Source of the DNA: Pleomorphomonas carboxyditropha
Lineage (GTDB): Bacteria > Pseudomonadota > Alphaproteobacteria > Rhizobiales > Pleomorphomonadaceae
Assembly: GCF_002770725.1 (NCBI RefSeq)
Contig: NZ_NQVN01000033.1
Location: 1 to 40,244 of the forward strand
Length of the DNA stretch: 40,244 bases
Direction of reading: 5' to 3'
Of the stretch, positions 1 to 9,504 are shown piece by piece. The notes under the pieces were generated by a model. The model saw only the letters and a list, made by a program, of their open reading frames with translations. It was not told where the DNA came from and did not search any database. The translations under genes were made by a program, and so were the position numbers. How positions within the stretch are numbered: the stretch's first letter is position 1; each line of letters begins with the position of its first letter.

Positions 1-331
1 GTTCAAAGAGTCCATTCCCGAAATCACAAGTTCACTCGACGAGGTCTTTCCACCTTAGCCCCACCCTTCCGGACAAAGCCAAAACGGAAACCTTATCAAG
101 AAACGTGCACTCCGGCCTTAGCTCTTCCTGGCACATCCCCCAATCCCGAAGGACCAGGCAACGTACCGACAAGCCCTAAACGCCGGCCACGTTTCTCTTT
201 CTTCCTATTCACTTGTCAAAGAACAGAGGAAAACCAGTCCCTCAAAGCCCACCGCCAGAACTCCAGCTCACAGCCAGGACCCGACAACAGAACACCGCCG
301 GCACCACGTCGCCGCAGCGCCGCCGTCGTTG
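1..331 (-). other. rRNA operon leader (5' part of rrn transcript)
   Basis: Read on the minus strand, this is the transcribed leader between the rrn promoter at 338-366 and the 16S gene expected beyond the left edge. It has no convincing open frame. It contains a boxA antitermination element at 207-225 (TGTTCTTTGACAAGTGAAT on the minus strand), close to the known rRNA leader boxA with its CTCTTT-ACA core. A strong promoter followed by boxA and a long non-coding stretch is the known layout of alphaproteobacterial rrn leaders. The 16S gene itself is not in the window, so the identification rests on these signals. The mature 16S end and the RNase III processing stem cannot be checked here. Confidence 0.75.
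207..225 (-). promoter_or_regulatory. boxA antitermination element of rrn leader
   Basis: The minus strand reads TGTTCTTTGACAAGTGAAT. This matches the bacterial rRNA boxA core recognised by the NusB/NusE complex. It lies about 105 bases downstream of the predicted transcription start. Confidence 0.7.
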
Positions 332-337
332 GACGTG

Positions 338-366
338 CTTATAGGGGGGCGTATCGCCCTTGTCAA
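338..366 (-). promoter_or_regulatory. strong sigma70-type rrn promoter
   Basis: On the minus strand a perfect -35 box TTGACA (361-366) is separated by exactly 17 bases from the -10 box TATAAG (338-343). It is followed by the boxA leader, so it should drive the rRNA operon leftwards. The GC-rich spacer is typical of alphaproteobacterial rrn promoters. This is the best-formed promoter in the window. Confidence 0.8.
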
Positions 367-534
367 CACCGACAAGTCCGGAGGGGAGAAGAACCATCCG
401 CTTCAATAAAAACATTTAAATATCAATCTGTTACTTGTTTTCCAAACGGTCAAAAAACCGTCATGTCAGCAGCTTGAGCCGAAAAAAATATCGGAAAATT
501 TCTATTCGCCGATCGGCAGTCCAAAGAAGGCGGC
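367..534. other. AT-rich gap between rrn promoter and cca
   Basis: These 168 bases hold no supported gene and are clearly AT-richer than their surroundings. They include an inverted repeat ACGGT-N6-ACCGT around 447-462, a 10-base palindrome GCCGATCGGC near 509-518 and A/T runs near 484-490. On the minus strand this is the region downstream of cca, and some of it may end cca transcription. No single hairpin followed by a T-tract is good enough to call as a terminator. Confidence 0.4.
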
Positions 535-1722
535 TCAATCGCCGTCAAACGGCTCGGCAGGACAGCCGGCGGCGATCCAGGCGGCCTCGCGGCGGCGCAA
601 CTCGGCCCCCAGGGCCGGCCCCGGAACGTAGCCTTCCGACATGAGCCGGGCGGCCGTTATGGGCGATCGGGGCGGCCTGAACTCGCAAGCCAGGCGGACG
701 AGATCCGCCGCAGGTTCCTCGCCCTTGTCCGCCGCGGCGAGAAGCAATGCCGCAAAAGCGACGTCGTTGCCGCCGCGAACCACGGCGAGGCGGACGGTCG
801 CCTCGTCCATCCCTGCAGCGATTTCGCCCGCCCAATGGGCGATCGCCTCGATCAGCTTGCTTTCCCGCCCGGACAGACGCAGCGCTTCGCCAAGCCTGAT
901 GCGATCGACGGCAAGCGCCGCCAGACGCGCCTCGAGGCCGAATGTCCGCTCGTGCCGCGCCGCCAGATCGATCGCGTCGGAGAGCCGCTTCACGGCGCCG
1001 CCGCCCGGCAGGATGCGGGCGACAATCCCGGCCTCGTCCATCACGGCGAGGGCGGGCACCGCGCCGGCAGCGGTCACCAGCTTGCGCATTTCGGCACCGA
1101 TGCGTTCGCGCGACAGCCGGTCGAGCCCCTCCTGCAACGCCACGGCCGCGGCGAGGCCCACGGCGTCGAGCGCACTACGGCCGTAGCGGGCATGGAAGCG
1201 GAAGAAGCGCAGGATGCGGAGATAGTCCTCCTCGATCCGTGCGACGGCATCGCCGATGAAGCGGACGTGGCCGGCGAGAGCGTCGGCGATGCCGCCGACC
1301 GGATCATGCAGAGCGCCATCGGCATCGGCGTAGATGGCGTTCATGGTAAAGTCGCGCCGCCGGGCATCGCCGGCCCAGTCGCGGGTGAAAGCGACGACGG
1401 CGTGGCGGCCGTCGGTCTCGAGGTCGGCCCTGAGCGTCGTCACCTCGAACGGCCGCCCGGAGGAGACGACCGTCACCGTGCCGTGCGCGATACCGGTCGG
1501 CACCGCCTTGAGCTTCGCGGCCGCCGCTCTGGCGGCCACCACGTCCGGCGGCGCCGTCGTTGCGATGTCGACGTCATCGACCGGCACGCCCATCAGCGTG
1601 TTGCGCACCGCCCCGCCAACCACGCGCGCCCGATCGCCGCCCTGCTCGATCGCCGCGATCACCCGCCGAAAGGCCGGATCGGCGAGGAAGGAAGCGCCAG
1701 CGATCGAGGCGGGCGCACTCAT
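535..1722 (-). CDS. cca: CCA tRNA nucleotidyltransferase / poly(A) polymerase family
   Basis: This enzyme adds or repairs the 3' CCA end of tRNAs, using CTP and ATP. The 395-residue product starts with the class II nucleotidyltransferase head: a GGAVRN loop near residue 37 and the metal-binding DVDI motif near 50. It continues with the RRDFTMNA motif and the ARIEEDYLRILRF segment that mark the CCA/poly(A) polymerase neck, followed by a helical tRNA-binding body. The length fits bacterial CCA enzymes of alphaproteobacteria. The start is well supported: GAGGAGG lies 8 bases upstream, and the ATG overlaps the stop of the upstream Nudix gene (ATGA), so the two are translationally coupled. A poly(A) polymerase role cannot be excluded by sequence alone. 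Confidence 0.92.
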   Translation of the reverse strand: MSAPASIAGASFLADPAFRRVIAAIEQGGDRARVVGGAVRNTLMGVPVDDVDIATTAPPDVVAARAAAAKLKAVPTGIAHGTVTVVSSGRPFEVTTLRADLETDGRHAVVAFTRDWAGDARRRDFTMNAIYADADGALHDPVGGIADALAGHVRFIGDAVARIEEDYLRILRFFRFHARYGRSALDAVGLAAAVALQEGLDRLSRERIGAEMRKLVTAAGAVPALAVMDEAGIVARILPGGGAVKRLSDAIDLAARHERTFGLEARLAALAVDRIRLGEALRLSGRESKLIEAIAHWAGEIAAGMDEATVRLAVVRGGNDVAFAALLLAAADKGEEPAADLVRLACEFRPPRSPITAARLMSEGYVPGPALGAELRRREAAWIAAGCPAEPFDGD

Positions 1723-2417
1723 CGGAACACCTCCTCGTAGAAGCGCCGCAGGATGTTGCCGGTGACGCCCCAGATGCGGTGCTGGCCGTATTGGAGGGAA
1801 AAATAATGGCGGCGCCCACTCGCGCCTTCGACGAATTCCTCGCGATGATTCCCCGGGTCCAGCACAAAGTCGAGCGGAACCGAGAAGACCTCCGCCACCT
1901 CGCCGGGGTTGGGCATCAGCGCCGGGGTGCCGTCGATCAGCCCGATCACCGGGAAGACGCGAAAGCCCGACGGCGTCGGATATGGCGCGAGCAGGCCGAC
2001 CGGCTCCACGACGGAACAGCTGAGGCCGACCTCTTCCTCCGCTTCGCGCAACGCGGCCTCGACCGGCGAGGCGTCTTCCGGCTCGATCTTGCCGCCGGGC
2101 AGCGCCACCTCGCCGGAGTGGACCCGCAGGCCGTCGGTGCGGCGAATCATGATCAGGTCGAGGCCGCTCGACCGACGCCGGCCGACAAGACCGATCAACA
2201 CGGCGGCATCGCGCAGCGGCACGGTGGAAGCGTTCAAGCTGGCCGCGATTCGTCCCTCGGCGGAAGCGCGCAGCGCGCTGGCTGTCGCCAAAGGCCGCAT
2301 GCGGTCTGCCCTGGCGAGAATTTCGGCCGGCCCGACTTCCTCCGGGATCACGCCCGCCTCCCGGCTGCCTGCCTTGATTTTGCTTGCCTCATGGGTTGAA
2401 ACCAGATCCGGCGTCAT
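1719..2417 (-). CDS. Nudix hydrolase, probable CoA pyrophosphatase
   Basis: The 232-residue Nudix protein probably hydrolyses coenzyme A or its derivatives to 4'-phosphopantetheine and 3',5'-ADP. The segment LRVHSGEVALPGG followed by the Nudix box ending in REAEEEVGL gives both the CoA-pyrophosphatase (UPF0035-type) signature and the catalytic glutamates. The frame is open further upstream, but that part consists of the repeat array, so I chose the ATG at 2417. No Shine-Dalgarno sequence precedes it. A possible promoter (TTGACA at 2450-2455, weak -10 CATCAC at 2427-2432) would put the transcript start almost on the ATG, so the mRNA may be leaderless. The stop overlaps the start of cca by four bases, giving one operon. 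Confidence 0.88.
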   Translation of the reverse strand: MTPDLVSTHEASKIKAGSREAGVIPEEVGPAEILARADRMRPLATASALRASAEGRIAASLNASTVPLRDAAVLIGLVGRRRSSGLDLIMIRRTDGLRVHSGEVALPGGKIEPEDASPVEAALREAEEEVGLSCSVVEPVGLLAPYPTPSGFRVFPVIGLIDGTPALMPNPGEVAEVFSVPLDFVLDPGNHREEFVEGASGRRHYFSLQYGQHRIWGVTGNILRRFYEEVFR

Positions 2418-2426
2418 TGCCGAAAG

Positions 2427-2455
2427 GTGATGCGCCGCGCGGCGGGAGATGTCAA
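2427..2455 (-). promoter_or_regulatory. candidate promoter of the Nudix-cca operon
   Basis: On the minus strand TTGACA (2450-2455) is followed after 17 bases by CATCAC (2427-2432). The -35 box is perfect, the -10 box weak. Initiation would fall around 2420, within a few bases of the chosen ATG. Confidence 0.3.
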
Positions 2456-2470
2456 ACTCACCCGATGGAC

Positions 2471-2731
2471 ACAAGCCCGCCGGCGGCCGGAAGCGGAAAC
2501 AAGAAGCCGTGATGCGGGTTCTGGTCCCACCGCCGGCGACCGAGAAAGAGACAAGAAGCCGCGAAAGCGGCTTCCGGCGCCAAGTGGCGCCCGCGAAGCG
2601 AAAGCCAAGGGCCGGAGGCCCGCCGGCGACTGAGGCATGAAACAAGAAGCCGCATCCAGCGGCTTCCGGCGCCAAGCGGCGCCCGCGAAGCGAAAGCCAA
2701 AGGCCGGAGGCCCGCCGGCGACTGAGGAATG
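2471..2731. repeat. array of hairpin-rich intergenic repeats
   Basis: Two nearly identical 91-base units begin at 2551 and 2642, each starting ACAAGAAGCC and ending CGACTGAGG-ATGAA. Two shortened units precede them (from 2471 and 2499). In the unit at 2551 the order is: an 8-bp stem GAAGCCGC/GCGGCTTC closed by a GAAA tetraloop (2555-2574), a hairpin GGCGCC-AAGT-GGCGCC (2576-2591), and a short stem GGGCC-GGA-GGCCC (2609-2621). The second unit keeps the same stems but has the loop ATCCA. A third, interrupted copy lies at 11386-11512. No coding function is supported. The array fills the gap between two divergent operons. Confidence 0.8.
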
Positions 2732-2749
2732 AAAAAGGAGCAGCCCGCG

Positions 2750-3748
<999 letters not shown>

Positions 3749-3751
3749 GCC

Positions 3752-4639
3752 ATGGCGGGGCACGATGCCCTGACGCCGGAAGGCGTCGCCGCAGCGCGTG
3801 GCCTCGCCACCGCCCTGCCCGACCTCCTCGTCGAGGCGCGGCGGGTGGCGAGCACCGTCGCCGCCGGCTGGCATGGCCGCCGCCGGGCCGGCCCCGGCGA
3901 GGACTTCTGGCAATTCCGCCCTTTTCTGTCCGGCGAATCCATGCGCGGCATCGACTGGCGACGATCGGCCCGCGACGAGACGCTCTATGTGCGCGAGCGC
4001 GAGCGCGAGAATGCGCATACCGTCTGGCTGTGGGTCGATCTCTCGGCGTCGATGGATTTCCGTTCCGAACTCGCCATCACCAGCAAACGAAATATGGCGC
4101 TGACGCTCGCCCTGGCGCTGGCCGAGCTGCTGGCGCGCGCCGGCGAGCGGGTCGGTCTCGTCGGCAACGCCGAGCCGACCACCCGGCGCGACGGCGCCGA
4201 GGTGATCGCCATGAAGCTCGTCCGGCTCGGCGCCGTCGAGGCGCGCCGGGCGCCGGTGGCCATGCGCCGCCGCGACGACGCCGTGTTCGTCTCCGACTTC
4301 CTCGGACCGCAGGCGGAGCGCGATTTGCTGTTTGCCGACCTCGCCGCGCTCGAAAGCCGCGTTCATCTCGTCGAGATCGCCGATCCCGTCGAGGAGACCT
4401 TTCCCTTTGCGGGCCGCGTCGACTTCGTCGATCCCGAGAACGGCGCCCGCCTCACCGCCGGCCGCGCCGAGGCCTGGCGCGACACCTATCTCGCCAGCCG
4501 GGCCGGCCACCGGGCGCGCCTCGTTTCGGCCTGCCGCCCCGGCTGGAGCCATACGCTCGCCCGCACCGACCGGCCGGCGACCGAAACGCTGATTGCCCTT
4601 TGCAGCCGGTTGTCGGCGCCGGAAGGAGGCGGAGCATGA
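3752..4639 (+). CDS. DUF58 domain protein (VWA-like)
   Basis: The 295-residue DUF58 protein is the usual partner of MoxR ATPases. The DUF58 core is visible as RAGPGEDFWQFRPF and the following IDWRRSAR (around residues 50-74). The VWA-like strand and metal-site motif follow as VWLWVDLSASMDF (around 91-103), with an intact DxSxS (DLSAS). No membrane segment or signal peptide is seen, so it is probably cytosolic or membrane-associated through partners. The start follows the moxR stop after 3 bases, with AAAGGTGA upstream. The stop overlaps the next ATG by four bases. Function within the complex is inferred from the conserved cluster only. Confidence 0.9.
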   Translation: MAGHDALTPEGVAAARGLATALPDLLVEARRVASTVAAGWHGRRRAGPGEDFWQFRPFLSGESMRGIDWRRSARDETLYVRERERENAHTVWLWVDLSASMDFRSELAITSKRNMALTLALALAELLARAGERVGLVGNAEPTTRRDGAEVIAMKLVRLGAVEARRAPVAMRRRDDAVFVSDFLGPQAERDLLFADLAALESRVHLVEIADPVEETFPFAGRVDFVDPENGARLTAGRAEAWRDTYLASRAGHRARLVSACRPGWSHTLARTDRPATETLIALCSRLSAPEGGGA

Positions 4640-7407
4640 GCGGCCTTTCCTTCGCCGCGCCGCTGGCGCTCCTCGGCCTTCTGGCGCTGCCGGCCATCTG
4701 GTGGCTTCTGAAGGCGACGCCGCCGCGTCCGGTGACGCGCCTCTTTCCACCGCTTGCCCTGATCGTCCGCCCCAAGCGCGACGAGGAGACGCCGGTCCGC
4801 ACGCCCTGGTGGCTGATCGCCCTGCGCCTTCTTGTCGCCGGCCTGATCGTGCTGGCGGTCGCCGGGCCGATCCTTCAGCCGACCGAGCGCATCGTCCGTG
4901 GCGAAGGCCCGCTGTGGCTCGTCGTCGACAACGGCGCCAGCGCCGCTCCCGACTGGCCGGAGCGCCGCGCCACCGCCGCCGCCATTCTCGCCGAAACCGG
5001 CGACGCCGGCCGGCCGGTGCTGCTGGTCGCCACCGCCGACGGACCGGACGGCATCGGCGCGCAGACGACGGCCGCCGAGGCGGTCCGCCGCGTCAACGCG
5101 CTCGCCCCGCGCGCCGTCCTGCCTGACCGCGCGCCGCTCCTGCCCGCCCTCACCCGCCTGGCCGGGGAGACCCCGCCGGGCGAGGTGATCGTCCTGCCCG
5201 AACCGGGCGACAACGGCACGGCCCATGATTTCCTCTCCGGCCTCGCCCGGCTTGCCGGAACGGCACCAATGACGCTGGCCGTCTCCGGCCGGCCGGCGCC
5301 CGTGGCGATCGATGGCGTCGAACAGGACGGCGCCGCCGTCACCGTCCATCTGCGCCGGGCGGCGGCCGGCGCAGCGGCGGACGGCGGCCTCCGCCTGCTC
5401 GATCGCAAGGGACGGCTCCTCGACGAGCGGCCCTTTGCCCTGGCGGCCGGCGACGACCAGGCCGACGTCCGCTTCGAGCTGCCGCTCGAGATCCGCAACG
5501 ACATCGCCCGCGCCGAGGTGGCGAACGGCAACTCGGCGCTGGGCGTTCACCTGCTCGACGACCGCTGGCGCCGCCGGTCGGTCGCCATCGTCACCGCGAC
5601 GGGCAGCGAAGCGGCGCGGCCGCTGATCGCGCCCGAATACTTCCTCGAAAAAGCGCTCGCTCCCTTCGCCGAAGTGACCGTTTCCGGTCAGGGCGCTCTC
5701 TCGGACGCGTTCAAGGCGGCGATCGAGGCGCGGCCGGCCGCCATCCTGGTCTCCGACGTCGGCCGCCTCGGTCAGGGCGAGGCGGCGCTCGCCCGCGCCT
5801 TCATGGAGAGGGGCGGCGTGCTCGTCCGCTTCGCCGGGCCGCGGCTTGCCGCCTCGGACGAGACCGAAGTGCCAAGCCCGCTCCGGCGCGGCGACCGCGC
5901 CCTCGGCGGCTCGCTCTCCTGGAGCCGGCCCCAGGCGCTCGGCAGCTTCTCCGACAACGGCCCCTATGCCGGCCTCGCGGTTCCCGGCGACGTGACGGTG
6001 AACCGGCAGGTGCTGGCCGAGCCCGGCGTCGACCTAGCCGACCGGACGTGGGCCAGCCTGTCCGACGGCACGCCGCTGGTCACCGCCGCCCGCGTCGGCG
6101 CCGGCTGGCTGGTGCTGTTCCACGTCACCGCCGATACGCGCTGGTCCAACCTGCCGATCTCCGGCGCGTTCGTGGAGATGCTGCGCCGAACCGTCGCCCT
6201 CGGCTCGGCCGGCGCCGGTGCGCGCGACGTCGGCGGCAACGCCGTGCTGCCGCCGCTCTCCCTGCTCGACGGCTACGGCCGCCCGGCTGCGCCGGCGGCG
6301 GGCGTCACCGGCATCCGCGAGGCGGATATCGCGACGATCACCCCCTCGCGCTCCACCCCTCCCGGCCTCTACGGCAGCGACGACGGCTTCCGCGCCCTCA
6401 ATCCGCTGCGGCCGGACATGGTCTATGCGCCGCCCGATCTCTCCGGCCTGCCGGACGGCGTCCGCCGTGCCGGGCTCGTCACCGAGGCGGCGATCGACCT
6501 GTCGCCCTTCGGCTTCGGCCTCGCCTTCCTGCTGCTCATCGCCGATGGCCTCGCCGTCACCGCGCTGGCCGGCGGGTTCAAAAGGCGGCGGGCCGCCGCG
6601 GCCGCCGTCATGGTCGGTCTTGCCCTTCTCCTGACGCCGCCCGTCGCCCGCGCCGCCGACGACGCGCGCCTCCTGGAGGCGCTGTCCGCCACCCGGCTCG
6701 CCTATGTCGAGACCGGCATCGCTGATCTCGACGAAACCAGCCGCGCCGGCCTTTCGACGCTGTCCCGATTCATCGCCAGCCATTCGTCGCTGGAGCCGGG
6801 CGAGCCGATGGCGGTCGATCCGGAACGCGACGAGCTGTCGGTCTTCCCGCTGATCTACTGGCCCATCGACGCGTCGGCGCCGATGCCGTCGACCGCCGCC
6901 ATGGCTCGCGTCGAGGCCTTCATGAAGGACGGCGGCACCGTGCTGTTCGACAGCCGCGACGACGCCGACTTCTCGGCCGCCTCGCCCAACACGGCGCGCC
7001 TGCGCGACATGCTGGCCACCATCGACGTACCACCGCTCGAGCCGGTGCCGTCCGATCACGTGCTGACCAAGTCCTTCTACCTGCTCGGCACCTTCGTCGG
7101 CCGAACCGAAGGCTCGCCCTTGTGGGTCGAGGCGCCCGACGACGACAGCGGCGACGATGCCGGCGAGGTGCGGCCGGTGCGGGCCGCCGACGGCGTCTCC
7201 CCGCTTCTGATCACCGGCAACGACATGGCCGGCGCCTGGGCGGCCGACGAGGCCGGCGCCTTCCTGAACCCGCTGGTGCCCGGCTCGCCCCGCCAGCGCG
7301 AGCTCGCCTTCCGTGCCGGCCTCAATATCGTCATGTACGTCCTGACCGGCAGCTACAAGGCCGACCAGGTGCACGTGCCCGCCCTCCTCGAACGGCTGGG
7401 GGAATGA
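4636..7407 (+). CDS. BatA-like N-terminal / DUF4159 membrane protein
   Basis: This 923-residue membrane protein begins with a BatA-type (aerotolerance regulator N-terminal) module: two membrane segments within residues 1-82. A VWA-like region follows whose expected DxSxS site reads DNGAS (VVDNGASA, near 96), so the metal site looks degenerate. A long middle region leads to a further membrane segment (about 624-645). A second hydrophobic stretch ending PPVARAAD (about 653-676) comes next, and then a C-terminal DUF4159 domain (about 676-923, with FMKDGGTVLFDSRDD). The start ATG overlaps the DUF58 stop and has GGAGG at 4625-4629. The frame is open well upstream of this ATG, but that part is a shadow of the DUF58 gene. 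Probably a membrane partner of MoxR and DUF58; biochemical role unknown. Confidence 0.88.
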   Translation: MSGLSFAAPLALLGLLALPAIWWLLKATPPRPVTRLFPPLALIVRPKRDEETPVRTPWWLIALRLLVAGLIVLAVAGPILQPTERIVRGEGPLWLVVDNGASAAPDWPERRATAAAILAETGDAGRPVLLVATADGPDGIGAQTTAAEAVRRVNALAPRAVLPDRAPLLPALTRLAGETPPGEVIVLPEPGDNGTAHDFLSGLARLAGTAPMTLAVSGRPAPVAIDGVEQDGAAVTVHLRRAAAGAAADGGLRLLDRKGRLLDERPFALAAGDDQADVRFELPLEIRNDIARAEVANGNSALGVHLLDDRWRRRSVAIVTATGSEAARPLIAPEYFLEKALAPFAEVTVSGQGALSDAFKAAIEARPAAILVSDVGRLGQGEAALARAFMERGGVLVRFAGPRLAASDETEVPSPLRRGDRALGGSLSWSRPQALGSFSDNGPYAGLAVPGDVTVNRQVLAEPGVDLADRTWASLSDGTPLVTAARVGAGWLVLFHVTADTRWSNLPISGAFVEMLRRTVALGSAGAGARDVGGNAVLPPLSLLDGYGRPAAPAAGVTGIREADIATITPSRSTPPGLYGSDDGFRALNPLRPDMVYAPPDLSGLPDGVRRAGLVTEAAIDLSPFGFGLAFLLLIADGLAVTALAGGFKRRRAAAAAVMVGLALLLTPPVARAADDARLLEALSATRLAYVETGIADLDETSRAGLSTLSRFIASHSSLEPGEPMAVDPERDELSVFPLIYWPIDASAPMPSTAAMARVEAFMKDGGTVLFDSRDDADFSAASPNTARLRDMLATIDVPPLEPVPSDHVLTKSFYLLGTFVGRTEGSPLWVEAPDDDSGDDAGEVRPVRAADGVSPLLITGNDMAGAWAADEAGAFLNPLVPGSPRQRELAFRAGLNIVMYVLTGSYKADQVHVPALLERLGE

Positions 7408-7414
7408 GGCCGTC

Positions 7415-9496
7415 ATGATCTGGTCGATCGCCTTCGCGCCGCTTCTGCCCGTCTCCGTCCTCGTCGGCGGCGGCATCCTGGCGCTCGTCGTTCTCGCCCT
7501 GATGGCCTTCCGTCGCCGGCCCGGCGTGCTCCTCCGGGCCCTGGCGCTCGCCCTTCTCCTCCTCGGCGCCGCGAGACCCCAACTCGTCGCCGAGGACCGC
7601 AAGGCGCTGCCGTCCGTGGTGGCGCTGGTCGCCGACCGCAGCGCCTCGCAGTCGCTGGCCGGCCGGCCGGCCGACACCGACGCCGCCTACGCGACGCTCA
7701 AGGACAGGCTCTCCCACCTGCCCGGCGTCGAGCTGCGCGAGGTGCCGGCTGCCGCCACCGACAACGCCGACGGCACGCGCCTCTTCGCCGACGTCGCCCG
7801 CGCCCTGTCCGACGTGCCGGCCGACCGGATCGGCGGCGTCGCCATCGTCACCGACGGCCGGATCCACGATGCGCCGAAAGACGTCGCCGGCCTCGGCTTC
7901 TCGGCGCCGGTGCACGTGCTGGTCACCGGCGATCCCGGCGAATACGACCGCCGCATCGAGCTGACCGCCAGCCCGAAGTTCGCGCTCGTCCGCTCGACGC
8001 AGCGCCTCAGCTTCCGCCTCGTCGACGACGGCCGGTCGCCCGATGGCGGAGCCGTGCCGGTGGTCGTCCGCCGCGACGGCGAGACGGTGGCGACGGTGAC
8101 CATGGCGCCGGGCGAGGAACGCTCCGTCGACATCGCCATACCGCACGCCGGCAACAACATCGTCGAGGTCGAGGCACCGCCGCTCGCCGGCGAGATCTCG
8201 CCGCTCAACAACACCGAGGTCGCCGTCGTCGACGGCGTGCGGCAGGCGCTGCGGGTGCTGCTGGTCTCCGGCGAGCCGCACGCCGGCGAGCGGACATGGC
8301 GCAATCTCCTGAAGTCCGACGCCTCGGTCGACCTCGTCCACTTCACCATCCTGCGGCCGCCGGAAAAGCAGGACGGCACGCCGATCGACGAATTGTCGCT
8401 GATCGCCTTCCCCACCCGCGAGCTGTTCGACGAGAAGATCGACGACTTCGACCTGATCATCTTCGACCGCTACGAGAAGCGCGGCGTGCTGCCGCTTCTC
8501 TACTTCGACAACATCGCCCGCTACGTCGCCGACGGCGGCGCGCTGCTGATGGCCGTCGGCCCCGATCCGCTCAATGCCGACAGCGTCTACGACAGCCCGC
8601 TCGCCCCCCTGCTGCCGGCCATTCCCGACGGCAATATCGTCGAGACGCCGTTCCGGCCGGCCGTCACCGCCCTCGGCGCCCGTCATCCCGTGACGGCGGG
8701 CCTGCCGGGCGGCGACGTCGACCCGCCCCGCTGGTCGCGCTGGTTCCGCCTCGTCGAGACCCGCGAGAACCGCGGCGACACCCTGATGTCCGGGCCGGAC
8801 GGCAAGCCGCTCTTGGTGCTGTCGCGCGAGGGCAAGGGCCGCGTCGCCATGCTGCTCAGCGATGAGGTGTGGCTGTGGGCGCGCGGCTTCGAGGGCGGCG
8901 GCCCGCACGCCGAGCTGTTGCGCAACATCGCCCACTGGCTGATGAGCGAGCCGGAGCTCGAGGAGGAAGCGCTCCGCCTTTCCGGTGAGGGCGGCCGGCT
9001 CGCCGTCGAACGGCGCACGCTGAAGGAGACGGCCGCGCCGGTGACCGTCACCTTCCCCGACGGCTCCGAGCAGCGGATCGCCGACCTCGCTCCGCTCGGC
9101 CCCGGCCGCTTCGGCGCCAGCCTGCCGGCGCCGCTGCCCGGGCTCTACAAGGCGACCGACGGCACGCTGACCGCTCTCGCCCATGTCGGCCCCGCCAATC
9201 CACGCGAATTCCGCGCCCTCGTCTCGACCACCGAACCGGCAAGGCCGATCGCCGAGGCGACCGGCGGCGCGGCGATCCGGCTCAGGGCGGAGGCCGGCGG
9301 ATCGCTCGCCGTGCCCACGGTGGCCATGCGCCGGTCGGCCGCCGGCACCTACGCGGGCGACGGCTGGATCGGCTTCAAGGCGTCGGAGGCCTACGAGGTG
9401 GCGGGTATCGAGACCGTACCGGTCTACCTCGGGCTGCTCGCCGCGGCCCTGCTGCTGCTGGCGGTCGGCGGCCTTTGGTGGCGGGAGAGCCGATAA
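7415..9496 (+). CDS. large membrane protein with VWA-like and glutamine-amidotransferase-like regions
   Basis: The 693-residue protein is the last gene of the MoxR operon. It has two N-terminal membrane helices (about 5-27 and 37-53) and one C-terminal helix (about 668-688) ending in WWRES. Between them lies a large, probably periplasmic, region. That region carries a VWA-like strand with an intact DxSxS motif (VADRSASQ, near 70) and later a class I glutamine-amidotransferase-like fold region (VLLVSGEPHAGERTW onwards, with YVADGGALLMAVGPD). No catalytic cysteine motif of true amidotransferases is evident. The start has GAGG 5 bases upstream and lies 7 bases after the previous stop. The IS481 insertion begins just 8 bases after its stop codon. 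Specific function unknown. Confidence 0.85.
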   Translation: MIWSIAFAPLLPVSVLVGGGILALVVLALMAFRRRPGVLLRALALALLLLGAARPQLVAEDRKALPSVVALVADRSASQSLAGRPADTDAAYATLKDRLSHLPGVELREVPAAATDNADGTRLFADVARALSDVPADRIGGVAIVTDGRIHDAPKDVAGLGFSAPVHVLVTGDPGEYDRRIELTASPKFALVRSTQRLSFRLVDDGRSPDGGAVPVVVRRDGETVATVTMAPGEERSVDIAIPHAGNNIVEVEAPPLAGEISPLNNTEVAVVDGVRQALRVLLVSGEPHAGERTWRNLLKSDASVDLVHFTILRPPEKQDGTPIDELSLIAFPTRELFDEKIDDFDLIIFDRYEKRGVLPLLYFDNIARYVADGGALLMAVGPDPLNADSVYDSPLAPLLPAIPDGNIVETPFRPAVTALGARHPVTAGLPGGDVDPPRWSRWFRLVETRENRGDTLMSGPDGKPLLVLSREGKGRVAMLLSDEVWLWARGFEGGGPHAELLRNIAHWLMSEPELEEEALRLSGEGGRLAVERRTLKETAAPVTVTFPDGSEQRIADLAPLGPGRFGASLPAPLPGLYKATDGTLTALAHVGPANPREFRALVSTTEPARPIAEATGGAAIRLRAEAGGSLAVPTVAMRRSAAGTYAGDGWIGFKASEAYEVAGIETVPVYLGLLAAALLLLAVGGLWWRESR

Positions 9497-9504
9497 GCCC
9501 TAGG

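Noticed and set aside
211-220. TTGACA inside the boxA region as a second rrn promoter
   Set aside because: No acceptable -10 hexamer lies at 16-18 bases, and the sequence is explained by boxA.
2418-2675. N-terminal extension of the Nudix protein to 2675
   Set aside because: The additional 86 residues are a translation of the intergenic repeat array and have no similarity to the family.
2551-2731. CRISPR-like direct repeats
   Set aside because: The units are adjacent 91-base tandem copies with internal hairpins and no variable spacers; no cas gene is present.
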